64,000 nt of DNA. Origin: Streptosporangium amethystogenes. GTDB taxonomy: Bacteria; Actinomycetota; Actinomycetes; Streptosporangiales; Streptosporangiaceae. The position numbers were made by a program, and so were the translations under genes. The stretch covers positions 1 to 64,000 of the forward strand of contig NZ_JOEQ01000014.1 of the NCBI RefSeq assembly GCF_000721075.1, in the 5' to 3' direction. The notes beneath the pieces are model-generated. The model saw nothing but the letters and a program-made list of their open reading frames with translations, was not told the origin of the DNA and ran no database searches. The first letter of the stretch is position 1. The number at the start of each line of letters is the position of its first letter. Below are positions 40,399 to 48,756 of this stretch, in pieces.

Positions 40399-41517
40399 TC
40401 ACGGCCTGTTGCGGCCCGGCTTCCGCATCTCCCTGTGGATGATCTTCCACTTGTTCTGCAGTTCCTTGCGGAGCCGCGCGTCACTTCTGGAGGCCATCCA
40501 GGCGGCCTCCCTCTGGAGCTTGTTCCAGCTCTCCAGCCGCCGCTCGGGAAGCGTGCCGTCCTCGATCGCGGCGAGCACCGCGCAGCCCGGCTCGCTGTCG
40601 TGGCCGCAGTCGCCGAACCTGCAGCGCCCGGCGAGTTCCTCCAGGTCGGAGAAGACCATGTCCACGCCCTCGCCCATGTCGTACAGGCCGATGCGGCGGA
40701 TACCCGGCGTGTCGATGATCAGTCCGCCTTTCGCCAGCGGAATGAGCTCGCGGTGCACGGTGGTGTGACGCCCCCGGCCGTCGCCGGCCCTGACGTGCTG
40801 GGTCTCCATGACGTCCGCCCCGGCCAGGGCGTTGACGAGCGTGGACTTGCCCGCACCGGAGGCCCCCAGCACCACCGCGGTGCGCGTGCCCTCAAGGTAT
40901 TCACGGACGATGTCGACCCCCTCCCCGGTGACCGAGCAGACCGGGCGCACGTCCACCCCCGGTGCCGCCGCGGCCACCTCTCTCAGCAGGAAGTCGAGCC
41001 CCTCGCCGATCAGGTCGGACTTGGTGACGAGCACCACCGGACGGCCACCGCTCTCCCAGGCGAGCGCGAGCAGCCGCTCGATCCTGCCCAGATCCGCGGT
41101 GTCGGTGGCATGCAGCGCGGGTTCGGCGACGAAGACGACATCGACGTTGGCGGCGAGCACCTGCCCCTGGGAGTCACCTGAGAGCCCGCTCCTGGAGACC
41201 CTGCCGACACCGCCGCGCACGAACGCGGTGCGCCTGGGCAGGAGCGCCTCCAGCTCGAAGCGGCCCTCGGCCAGCCGGCGGAGCCCGACCCAGTCACCGA
41301 CGCAGGGCAGTGCCACGGGATCGGCGGCGGCTTCGCGCCGCACCCGGGCACCGTAGTCGGCCCGGAGATGGCCGGAGGCGGACAGCACCTCGGCGGCACC
41401 GCGATCGACGCGGGACACCCGGGCGGGAGTCAGACCGGTGGGGAGTTCGGCGGCGAAGAAGTCGTTCCAGCCGAGCGCGATGAGAGCGGCCGATGAAGAG
41501 ACGATTGACGAAGACAA
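40399..41517 (-). CDS. rsgA: Ribosome small-subunit assembly GTPase
   Basis: A 372-residue circularly permuted GTPase that checks 30S maturation. The N-terminal OB fold (about 35-110) is followed by G4 TKSD, G1 GASGAGKST, G3 DTPG and the C-terminal zinc motif CRFGDCGHDSEPGC. The start is TTG 41517, the only initiator close to the first conserved residues ALGWNDFFAAELP, with AAGGG 11-15 bases upstream. A 17-residue leader ORF and mutually exclusive hairpins lie directly upstream, one of which hides that AAGGG, so translation may be attenuated. Confidence 0.93.
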   Translation of the reverse strand: MSSSIVSSSAALIALGWNDFFAAELPTGLTPARVSRVDRGAAEVLSASGHLRADYGARVRREAAADPVALPCVGDWVGLRRLAEGRFELEALLPRRTAFVRGGVGRVSRSGLSGDSQGQVLAANVDVVFVAEPALHATDTADLGRIERLLALAWESGGRPVVLVTKSDLIGEGLDFLLREVAAAAPGVDVRPVCSVTGEGVDIVREYLEGTRTAVVLGASGAGKSTLVNALAGADVMETQHVRAGDGRGRHTTVHRELIPLAKGGLIIDTPGIRRIGLYDMGEGVDMVFSDLEELAGRCRFGDCGHDSEPGCAVLAAIEDGTLPERRLESWNKLQREAAWMASRSDARLRKELQNKWKIIHREMRKPGRNRP

Positions 41518-41525
41518 CGTGGGTA

Positions 41526-41577
41526 CACCCTTTTGGAAGGTCGGGTGCCCCGTCGCGAATCGGCTAGGCGGGCACCC
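41526..41577 (-). promoter_or_regulatory. Mutually exclusive hairpins before rsgA (translational attenuator candidate)
   Basis: Reading the minus strand: segment 1 GGGTGCCC (41577-41570, inside the last codons of the leader ORF) pairs perfectly with segment 2 GGGCACCC (41550-41543). Segment 2 can instead pair through CACCC (41547-41543) with segment 3 GGGTG (41530-41526), which includes the AAGGG ribosome site of rsgA. A ribosome at the leader stop codon would cover segment 1 and free segment 2 to hide the ribosome site. Confidence 0.5.
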
Positions 41578-41617
41578 GGAGGTTGATGGATGGCATGATC
41601 ATCAGAACAACCCGCAT
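41564..41617 (-). CDS. 17-residue leader peptide upstream of rsgA
   Basis: The ORF MRVVLMIMPSINLRVPA starts at ATG 41617 behind an exceptionally strong ribosome site, AGGAGGTGG, five bases upstream, and ends 46 bases before rsgA. Its last codons form one arm of a hairpin. It is rich in Val, Leu, Ile and Met. The strength of the ribosome site and the overlap with alternative stems support real translation and a regulatory role; no homologue is known to me. Confidence 0.6.
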   Translation of the reverse strand: MRVVLMIMPSINLRVPA

Positions 41618-41735
41618 GATCTCCACCTCCTCGTGGCTCACGGCCGCCCGTCTCTCGGACGACGTCTTCCGGAGAACCATAGCGCAGCCCCTCCCGCCCG
41701 GCGCAAACCCATTTTGGCCGTGGCCCGGAGAACGC

Positions 41736-41774
41736 GTCAGGGCCCCGGGACACATGGTGTCCCGGGGCCCTGAC
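41736..41774 (-). terminator. Very strong hairpin downstream of glyA
   Basis: GTCAGGGCCCCGGGACAC (41736-41753) and its exact complement GTGTCCCGGGGCCCTGAC (41757-41774) form an 18-base perfect stem with a 3-base loop, 80 bases past the glyA stop. No U-tract. Confidence 0.85.
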
Positions 41775-41853
41775 GGATCCGGCCCTTGAAGATCTGTTCA
41801 GCCCCGCCGGCATCGTCCCGAGCGTGCCCGGCGCGCCGCCGGCGAGGGCTCGG

Positions 41854-43110
<1,257 letters not shown>

Positions 43111-43148
43111 GCGCCTTCACTCCCCTGTCATCGTCGACATCGCGTGAA

Positions 43149-43223
43149 GACCCAGGCGCTCGGCCTTCTCGCCCTTCAGCTCCCTGGTGGTCTTTCCCAC
43201 CCTATGCGCCAGTCGCCGCATAG
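43149..43223 (-). ncRNA. ZTP (pfl) riboswitch upstream of glyA
   Basis: In minus-strand order: a first stem CTATGCG/CGCATAG (43223-43217 with 43208-43202) enclosing GCGACTGG; a second stem GGTGG...CCACC (43201-43186) leading to the conserved CAGGGAGCTG; and the closing GCGCCTGGGTC (43159-43149), whose CGCCTGGG is the hallmark 3' motif of pfl RNAs. It ends ~40 bases before glyA. Family knowledge: ZTP riboswitches switch on folate and one-carbon genes such as glyA. Confidence 0.82.
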
Positions 43224-43234
43224 ACGATAGCGGA

Positions 43235-44257
43235 CTAAGCCATGCGGCTGGCGCGACCTGCGCCGTCGACCGGCCAGAGCCGGTCGACCTCGGCGTTGAG
43301 GGTGGCCCCGATGAGCACGGCCAGCGCGGTGATGTAGAGCCAGAGCAGTACGGCGATGGGCGCGGCGAGCGAGCCGTAGATGGAGACCGGGGAGAACCAG
43401 GCGGCGAGCACCGCGCGCAGCACGGCGGCGCAGACGATCCAGATGACGAGCGCGAGCACCGCTCCGGGCAGTTCGCGCCACCAGCGCGTGCGTACGGGCA
43501 CACTTACGTGGTAGAGCAGGGTAAGGAAGATCACCGAGCCGATGACGACCACCGGCCAGTAGAGGACGTCGACCAGCGGGGCGTAGTCGGTCGGCAGGGC
43601 GCCGCGCAGCGCGACGGGTCCGAGAACGAGCACGGGCATCACCACCAGCCCGATCAGCAGGCCCGCGAGGTAGAACCCGAAGGACATCAGGCGGGTGCGG
43701 ATGATGCCCCGCTCCTCGCCGAGGCCGTAGGCGACCGAGATCAGGTCGACGTAGACGAACAGCGCCCGCGAGCCCGACCAGAGCGCGAGCAGAAAGCCCA
43801 GGGAGATCAGCGAGACCTGGTTCTCGGGCTTCAGCACGTCCTCGATGAGCGGGGTGACGACGGTGTCGACGGCGTTGTCCGTGAAGAGCAGGTGGGCCTG
43901 CTGGTCGATCCAGTCGCTGACGTTCTTGACGGTCTCGGGGCCGAACACCCGGGTCAGCTGGCCGAGCACGCCGATCAGGCCGAGCATGAACGGCGGCAGC
44001 GACAGCAGCGCGAAGAAGGCCGCCTCCCCCGCCAGGCCGGTGACCCGGTAGGTGACGCCCGCGTTCGTGGTGGCTGTGGCCAGCGCCCACAGGTCGGTTC
44101 CACGAATCCAGGCGAGCACCGCCAGCAGCCGGGTCCAGAGATCCGTACCGCGAATCCACCCGAGGCCCGCGCGCAGCCATGTCCCGGGCCCGCGCGAAGG
44201 GCGCCGCTTGGGCCCGGGGCGCTGGGCCGGGGCATCAGTGGACGTCATGCCACACAA
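43235..44257 (-). CDS. YihY/BrkB-family membrane protein
   Basis: A 340-residue polytopic protein with six hydrophobic segments. AGVTYRVTGLAGEAAFFALLSLPPFMLGLIGVLGQL and SIYGSLAAPIAVLLWLYITALAVLIGATLNAEVDRLWP are YihY/BrkB signatures. A TTG start at 44257 has AGGA six bases upstream; ATG 44248 is the alternative. The N-terminus carries an in-frame duplication: GWIRGTDLWTRLLAV is followed by AWIRGTDLWALA. Once called RNase BN in error; true function not established, perhaps a transporter. Confidence 0.88.
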   Translation of the reverse strand: MCGMTSTDAPAQRPGPKRRPSRGPGTWLRAGLGWIRGTDLWTRLLAVLAWIRGTDLWALATATTNAGVTYRVTGLAGEAAFFALLSLPPFMLGLIGVLGQLTRVFGPETVKNVSDWIDQQAHLLFTDNAVDTVVTPLIEDVLKPENQVSLISLGFLLALWSGSRALFVYVDLISVAYGLGEERGIIRTRLMSFGFYLAGLLIGLVVMPVLVLGPVALRGALPTDYAPLVDVLYWPVVVIGSVIFLTLLYHVSVPVRTRWWRELPGAVLALVIWIVCAAVLRAVLAAWFSPVSIYGSLAAPIAVLLWLYITALAVLIGATLNAEVDRLWPVDGAGRASRMA

Positions 44258-44325
44258 CGGTATTCCTAGCCGTGCTTGATCACGAGTTCGGCGGGCAACG
44301 ATCGAATCTCACCCGCCTGCCCGGT

Positions 44326-44736
44326 CTACCTGTGGTAAGGCGCCTGGGCGTCATCGTTGTCGACGATACGGGCGCCCAGCGGCAGCAGGGAGACGGGAAT
44401 CAGCTTGAGGTTGGCGAGGCCCAGCGGGATTCCGATGATCGACAGGAAGAGCGGGATCGAGGTCAGCAGGTGCCCGATCGCCAGCCAGATCCCAGCCACG
44501 ACGAACCAGATCACATTGCCGATGGTGGACATCACCCCCGCTTCGGGGTCGCGCACCACGGTCCGGCCGAAGGGCCACAGCGCGTAGGCGGCGATCCGGA
44601 ACGACGCGATACCGAACGGGATCGTGATGATCAGCACACAGCAGACGATGCCCGCGAGGACATAGCCGATCGCCAGCCAGATTCCCGCGAAGACCAACCA
44701 GATGACGTTCAACAAAGTCCGCATATTTACGAGCAT
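44326..44736 (-). CDS. YccF-domain inner membrane protein
   Basis: A 136-residue protein made of two tandem YccF repeats: NVIWLVFAGIWLAIGYVLAGI...IPFGIASFRIAAYALWPFGRTVV and NVIWFVVAGIWLAIGHLLTSI...IPLGLANLKLIPVSLLPLG. Four membrane helices. ATG 44736 or 44724 could start it. No operon partners. Function unknown in all species known to me. Confidence 0.92.
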   Translation of the reverse strand: MLVNMRTLLNVIWLVFAGIWLAIGYVLAGIVCCVLIITIPFGIASFRIAAYALWPFGRTVVRDPEAGVMSTIGNVIWFVVAGIWLAIGHLLTSIPLFLSIIGIPLGLANLKLIPVSLLPLGARIVDNDDAQAPYHR

Positions 44737-44784
44737 GTCAGGTGAAACAGTCTCACTTCTATCCGATACTGCCCTGAGAAATCC

Positions 44785-45582
44785 CTATATCTTCCCCTGA
44801 CCGAGGGGGGCTCTTCCCTTGCCCGGGGGGCCGGCGAAGGCCTGTGCGACCGCCGTCCAGGCCCTCGCGGTCTCGCCGCGTACCAGCAGGGACGTGTCGG
44901 CGAGGTGGCGGCGCTGAACCACCAGGAGGCAGAAGTCGAGCATGGTGCCGCGGACCAGGTCGGGGACGCCCGGGGGCCCGGCCGCCCACGGCGATCCGTC
45001 GGGCATGGTCAGCTCCACCCGCACCGGCTGTGCCGGCGGCCTCAGACCGCGCACCGCGAAGCCGTACGACATGGCACGTACCCCGAGCGTCGCCACGTGC
45101 CTGAGCCTGACGGTCGGCGCGCGCGTGACGCCGAGCGCGTCCGCCACGTCCTGCCCGTGAGCCCAGGTCTCCATCAGGCGTGCGGTGACGAAGGAGGCGA
45201 CCGACATGTCGGGCCCGTACCAGGGCAACCTGGCACCGGCGTCCAGCCGGGCGAAGGCCTCCAGACCGCGGGCCCTGGCCTCGCGGAACCAGTCGTGTAT
45301 CTGGCCGACGGCCAGGCTGCGCGAGGCGACCGCGAGCTCGTCCACCGCGGAGTCGCCACGGGCCAGGAGGGCGGGCAGGGCGGCGCGGAACCCGTCGGGG
45401 TCGGTGGCGGAGACGGTGGCGGCGTCGTCGAACCAGGCGAGATGGCTGATCTGGTCGCGCACCATCCAGCCCTCGGCCGGGGTGGCCAGCTCCCACTCCT
45501 GCGCGCCGAGCCTTCCGATCACCGCGTCGAGTTCGGCCGTCTCGGCGCGCAGATCCGCCAGCAGTTCGTCCACCAGGCCCAT
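44785..45582 (-). CDS. TIGR03084-family protein, mycothiol-linked DinB/MDMPI fold
   Basis: A 265-residue protein. The N-terminal four-helix domain ELDAVIGRLGAQEWELATPAEGWMVRDQISHLAWFDDAA and the metal-ligand segment RLMETWAHGQDVADALG are the mycothiol maleylpyruvate isomerase N-domain with its His/Glu/His zinc site. The C-terminal ~100 residues are the TIGR03084-specific part. ATG 45582 follows AGGGAGG. Such proteins are restricted to mycothiol-making actinobacteria. Reaction unknown; thiol transfer is suggested by the fold. Confidence 0.88.
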   Translation of the reverse strand: MGLVDELLADLRAETAELDAVIGRLGAQEWELATPAEGWMVRDQISHLAWFDDAATVSATDPDGFRAALPALLARGDSAVDELAVASRSLAVGQIHDWFREARARGLEAFARLDAGARLPWYGPDMSVASFVTARLMETWAHGQDVADALGVTRAPTVRLRHVATLGVRAMSYGFAVRGLRPPAQPVRVELTMPDGSPWAAGPPGVPDLVRGTMLDFCLLVVQRRHLADTSLLVRGETARAWTAVAQAFAGPPGKGRAPLGQGKI

Positions 45583-45654
45583 GGCGCCTCCCTGTTCCGA
45601 CCAAGGCCAGGGTAACCGAGCGATGTTCTAGAAGGAACAGCGCAGAATGGAAGC

Positions 45655-45780
45655 ATGATCTGCCAGGAGTGCAAGGCGCGGCGGCACGAGAAGTGCCGGG
45701 GTGGCTCGTGGTGCGACTGCCAGCACAAGCCCGCCGACAGGCCCAGGGAGTCGGCGACGAGCTGGCCGCGCCAAGGGTGA
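45655..45780 (+). CDS. Small Cys-rich protein (41 residues)
   Basis: MICQECKARRHEKCRGG is followed by SWCDCQHKP, giving six Cys (two CxxC/CxC-type pairs plus single) and two His that could hold zinc. It lies just upstream of the cysteine-leader and sulfite-reductase operon, on the same strand. ATG 45655 has only a weak GGAAG; CAGAAT six bases before the ATG might make it leaderless. The short length and Cys/His spacing resemble small conserved actinobacterial zinc-ribbon proteins. Function unknown. Confidence 0.7.
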   Translation: MICQECKARRHEKCRGGSWCDCQHKPADRPRESATSWPRQG

Positions 45781-45825
45781 TCCAGGACCGGATCCCACCT
45801 TCGCGTCCAGATTGTGGACCCAACA

Positions 45826-45854
45826 TTGGACATCCGGTGCCACCAAGGTATCGT
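45826..45854 (+). promoter_or_regulatory. Leaderless promoter of the sulfur operon
   Basis: TTGGAC (45826-45831), 17 bases, TATCGT (45849-45854), then 7 bases to the ATG of the Cys leader ORF at 45862. The transcript would begin at that ATG, as described for mycobacterial Cys leader ORFs. Confidence 0.7.
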
Positions 45855-45861
45855 CGGTGAC

Positions 45862-45945
45862 ATGCCAGCGGACCCGTTGCTCGTCGTGCGACGCCACGTC
45901 GACCTCCTGCGTGTCCACAGTGCCATCTGTTGTGACGTCCGTTAA
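45862..45945 (+). CDS. Cysteine-responsive attenuator leader peptide (27 residues)
   Basis: The ORF MPADPLLVVRRHVDLLRV continues HSAICCDVR and stops at 45945. The RRHVDLLRV-x-S-A-x-C core with tandem Cys codons (TGT TGT) near the end is the signature of actinobacterial leader ORFs that precede sulfur and cysteine genes and attenuate them when Cys-tRNA is plentiful (family knowledge). It precedes the sulfite reductase gene by 147 bases and appears leaderless. Slow decoding of the Cys pair would remodel the downstream RNA and open the sirA ribosome site. Confidence 0.88.
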   Translation: MPADPLLVVRRHVDLLRVHSAICCDVR

Positions 45946-45988
45946 CCGTCGCCCTCTGCTGATTTCACCCAGCTCGGCCGCGTAACAG

Positions 45989-46088
45989 GCGTCCTCCTCT
46001 GAGTAATCACCCCCGCACTCAACGACGAGGCGGGAGGTGCCGCCCGTGCGCGTCCGGAAATCATCCCATCGAGCCTCAAAAAGGACGC
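45989..46088 (+). promoter_or_regulatory. Anti-Shine-Dalgarno pairing before the sulfite reductase gene
   Basis: GCGTCCT (45989-45995) is perfectly complementary to AGGACGC (46082-46088), which contains the ribosome site of the sulfite reductase gene. A second CGTCC lies in the last codons of the Cys leader (45936-45940) and could compete, giving a coupling between leader translation and the downstream start. Confidence 0.5.
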
Positions 46089-46092
46089 GCAC

Positions 46093-47778
46093 ATGACGAC
46101 CCCGGCCCGGCCGGTCAACCGACACCACAAGCGCCCGCGTGGCGAAGGTCAGTGGGCTCTCGGTTACCGCGAACCGTTGAACAAGAACGAGGAGAACAAG
46201 AAGAACGATGACGGGCTCAACGTCCGTCAACGGATCATCGACGTCTACTCCAAGCGGGGCTTCGACTCCATCGACCCCTCCGACCTGCGTGGCCGGATGC
46301 GCTGGTTCGGTCTCTACACCCAGCGCAAGCCCGGGATCGACGGCGGCAAGACCGCGATCCTGGAGCCGGAGGAGCTTGACGACCGCTACTTCATGCTCCG
46401 GGTCAGGATCGACGGCGGCCGGCTCAACCTGGCGCAGTTGCGGGTCATCGCCGACATCTCCAACCTCTACGGCCGGGGCACCGCCGACGTCACCGACCGG
46501 CAGAACATCCAGCTCCACTGGATCGAGATCGAGGCCGTCCCCGACATCTGGGAGCGCCTGGAGTCGGTGGGCCTGTCCACCACGGAGGCCTGTGGCGACA
46601 CCCCGCGCGTCATCCTGGGCTGCCCGCTGGCCGGGATCGACACCGACGAGGTCATCGACGGCTCCGCGCAGATCCAGGAGATCTACGACACCTACATCGG
46701 CGACCCCGCCTTCTCCAATCTGCCGCGCAAGTTCAAGGCGGCGGTGAGCGGGTGCCCGGCGCACTGCACCGTGCACGAGATCAACGATGTGGCGTTCGTG
46801 GGCGTCGTGAACGACAAGGGCGAACGGGGCTTCGACCTCTGGGTGGGCGGCGGCCTGTCCACCAACCCGATGCTCGGCAAGCGACTGGGGGTCTTCCTCA
46901 CCCCCGAGCAGGTCGCCCCCGCCTACGGCGGCGTGATCGGCATCTTCCGCGACTACGGCTACCGCCGCCTGCGGCACCGGGCCCGGATCAAGTTCCTGAT
47001 CAACGACTGGGGTGCGGAGAAGTTCAGGGAGATCCTGGAGACGGAGTACCTCGGCCACGCCCTGCCCGACGGCCCCGCGCCCGAGCAGCCGCGCGGCGGC
47101 CGCAGGGACCACGTGGGCGTCTTCCCGCAGAAGGACGGCAACTTCTACGTCGGTTTCGCGCCGAAGGTCGGCCGCCTGGACGGTGACAAGCTGCACCTGA
47201 TCGCCGACATCGCCGAGCGGCACGGTTCCAACCGGGTGCACACCACCGTCGAGCAGAAGATGGTCATCCTCGACGTAACGCCCGACCGGGTCGACAGCCT
47301 CGTCGCCGAACTGGAGGCCGGCGACCTGCAGGTCAACCCCTCCACCTTCCGCCGCCAGACCATGGCGTGCACCGGGATCGAGTTCTGCAAGCTGGCCATC
47401 GTCGAGACCAAGGCCACCGCGGCCGACCTGATCGACGAGCTGGAGCAGCGGCTGCCCGACTTCAAGAACCCGCTGACCATCAACGTCAACGGCTGCCCCA
47501 ACTCCTGCGCGCGCATCCAGGTCGCCGACATCGGCCTGAAGGGCCAGCTCGTCGTCAACGACAAGGGCGAGCAGGTCGAGGGCTTCCAGGTGCACCTGGG
47601 CGGCTCGCTGGGCGTCAACCCGGGCTTCGGCCGCAAGGTCCGCGGCCTGAAGACCACCTCCGAGGAGCTTCCCGACTACGTGGAGCGGGTGCTGCGCAAC
47701 TTCGAGGAGCAGAAGAAGGACGACGACGAGACCTTCTCCGACTGGGTGCAGCGCGCCGACGACGCGGACCTGAAATGA
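46093..47778 (+). CDS. sirA: Ferredoxin-dependent sulfite reductase
   Basis: A 561-residue siroheme/4Fe-4S enzyme reducing sulfite to sulfide in assimilation. Two half-repeats (ferredoxin-like then SiR domain) are seen; the cluster/siroheme ligands are in ACTGIEFCKLAIVETK and NVNGCPNSCARIQVAD, and siroheme-binding Arg residues in DVTDRQNIQLHWI and FRRQTMACTG. The nitrite reductase alternative is excluded by context: CysH and a sirohydrochlorin chelatase follow in the operon and a Cys attenuator precedes it. ATG 46093 has an AAAAAGGACG ribosome site. Confidence 0.93.
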   Translation: MTTPARPVNRHHKRPRGEGQWALGYREPLNKNEENKKNDDGLNVRQRIIDVYSKRGFDSIDPSDLRGRMRWFGLYTQRKPGIDGGKTAILEPEELDDRYFMLRVRIDGGRLNLAQLRVIADISNLYGRGTADVTDRQNIQLHWIEIEAVPDIWERLESVGLSTTEACGDTPRVILGCPLAGIDTDEVIDGSAQIQEIYDTYIGDPAFSNLPRKFKAAVSGCPAHCTVHEINDVAFVGVVNDKGERGFDLWVGGGLSTNPMLGKRLGVFLTPEQVAPAYGGVIGIFRDYGYRRLRHRARIKFLINDWGAEKFREILETEYLGHALPDGPAPEQPRGGRRDHVGVFPQKDGNFYVGFAPKVGRLDGDKLHLIADIAERHGSNRVHTTVEQKMVILDVTPDRVDSLVAELEAGDLQVNPSTFRRQTMACTGIEFCKLAIVETKATAADLIDELEQRLPDFKNPLTINVNGCPNSCARIQVADIGLKGQLVVNDKGEQVEGFQVHLGGSLGVNPGFGRKVRGLKTTSEELPDYVERVLRNFEEQKKDDDETFSDWVQRADDADLK

Positions 47779-47918
47779 GCGAGCGAGCCGTTCCCTTCCA
47801 CTGCCCGTACTGCGGCGAGGAGGACCTGGAGCCCTACGAGGGCGACGGCGGCTGGTACTGCCGGTCGTGCGTACGTGCCTTCAAGTTGAAGTTTCTCGGA
47901 ATCGGGGTGCGCTCGTGA
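47775..47918 (+). CDS. Small zinc-ribbon protein in the sulfur operon (47 residues)
   Basis: The sequence has FHCPYCGEEDLEPY and GGWYCRSCVRAFKLKFLG, two CxxC pairs that should form a zinc ribbon. It overlaps the sulfite reductase stop as ATGA and is overlapped by the next tiny ORF as GTGA. Small proteins of this kind recur between sulfite reductase and cysH in actinomycetes. Possible electron-transfer or assembly helper of the reductase (inference). Confidence 0.88.
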   Translation: MSERAVPFHCPYCGEEDLEPYEGDGGWYCRSCVRAFKLKFLGIGVRS

Positions 47919-48031
47919 CGCGCGGCGAATCCGACGCGGCCCTCGCGAGCCGCACGGTCCAGACGGCGAGTTCCGGCGCGACGAGCGCACCGCTCAGCGG
48001 GGCGAATGAGGATTGGGTGAACGGGCGATGA
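47915..48031 (+). CDS. 38-residue ORF coupled between the zinc-ribbon gene and cysH
   Basis: It starts at GTG 47915 overlapping the previous stop (GTGA) and ends at 48031 overlapping the cysH start (ATGA). The product is a Ser/Ala/Thr-rich peptide with no Cys, no hydrophobic segment and no recognisable domain. The two 4-base overlaps make translation likely; it may serve only to carry ribosomes to cysH rather than to give a stable protein. Confidence 0.5.
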   Translation: MTRGESDAALASRTVQTASSGATSAPLSGANEDWVNGR

Positions 48032-48756
48032 CACTGGTGGACATCGAGATCGGGTTACGGCAGCAGCGGAGTACGTTCGAGCTGCAGGACATCGTCGAGT
48101 CGGCCTCCCGCTTCCTGGCGGACGCCTCGGCCCTGGAGATCATCCGCTGGGCGGCGGCGACCTTCGGCGACCGGCTCTGCCTGACCGCCTCCATGGCCGA
48201 CGCCCTGCTGATCGACCTGGTCAGCCGGGTCAAGCCCGGCGTGGACGTGCTGTTCATCGACACCGGCTACCACTTCGCCGAGACGATCGGCACCCGGGAC
48301 GCGGTCCAGCAGGTCTACGACGTGAACGTGATCAACGTGCAGCCGTCCCGGACCGTCGCGGAGCAGGAGCGCGACCTGGGCCCGCGCCTGTTCGGCCGCA
48401 ACCCCGACCTCTGCTGCTACCTGCGCAAGGTCGAGCCGCTCAACCGCGCGCTGGAGCCCTACCTCGCCTGGGTCTCCGGCATCCGCCGCGACGAGGCGGT
48501 CACCCGCGCCGGCGTCAAGGTCGTGGAGTGGGACGCCAAGCGCCAGATGGTCAAGATCAACCCGATCGCCAGCTGGACGCAGGACGACGTCGACAACTAC
48601 ATGGCCGACAACGGGGTGCTGATCAACCCGCTGCACTACGACAACTACCCCTCGATCGGCTGCGCCCCCTGCACCCGCCAGGTCGCCCCGGGAGAGGACC
48701 CGCGCAGCGGTCGCTGGGCAGGCATGGGCAAGACCGAGTGCGGGCTGCACGTATGA
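48028..48756 (+). CDS. cysH: Adenylyl-sulfate (APS) reductase
   Basis: A 242-residue assimilatory reductase turning APS into sulfite and AMP. The PP-loop region LCLTASMADALLIDL, LFIDTGYHFAET and RDEAVTRAG are present. The motif pairs CC (PDLCCYLRKVEPL) and CxxC (GCAPCTRQ) hold a 4Fe-4S cluster, which marks the APS- rather than PAPS-using type, and the catalytic Cys is in the C-terminal KTECGLHV. ATG 48028 overlaps the preceding tiny ORF. It supplies sulfite to the sulfite reductase encoded upstream. Confidence 0.94.
   Translation: MTLVDIEIGLRQQRSTFELQDIVESASRFLADASALEIIRWAAATFGDRLCLTASMADALLIDLVSRVKPGVDVLFIDTGYHFAETIGTRDAVQQVYDVNVINVQPSRTVAEQERDLGPRLFGRNPDLCCYLRKVEPLNRALEPYLAWVSGIRRDEAVTRAGVKVVEWDAKRQMVKINPIASWTQDDVDNYMADNGVLINPLHYDNYPSIGCAPCTRQVAPGEDPRSGRWAGMGKTECGLHV

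Noticed and set aside
45628..47595. Long minus-strand frame opposite the sulfite reductase gene
   Set aside because: Same antisense effect; low-complexity Val/Asp/Gly repeats and no homology, while the plus strand has siroheme motifs.
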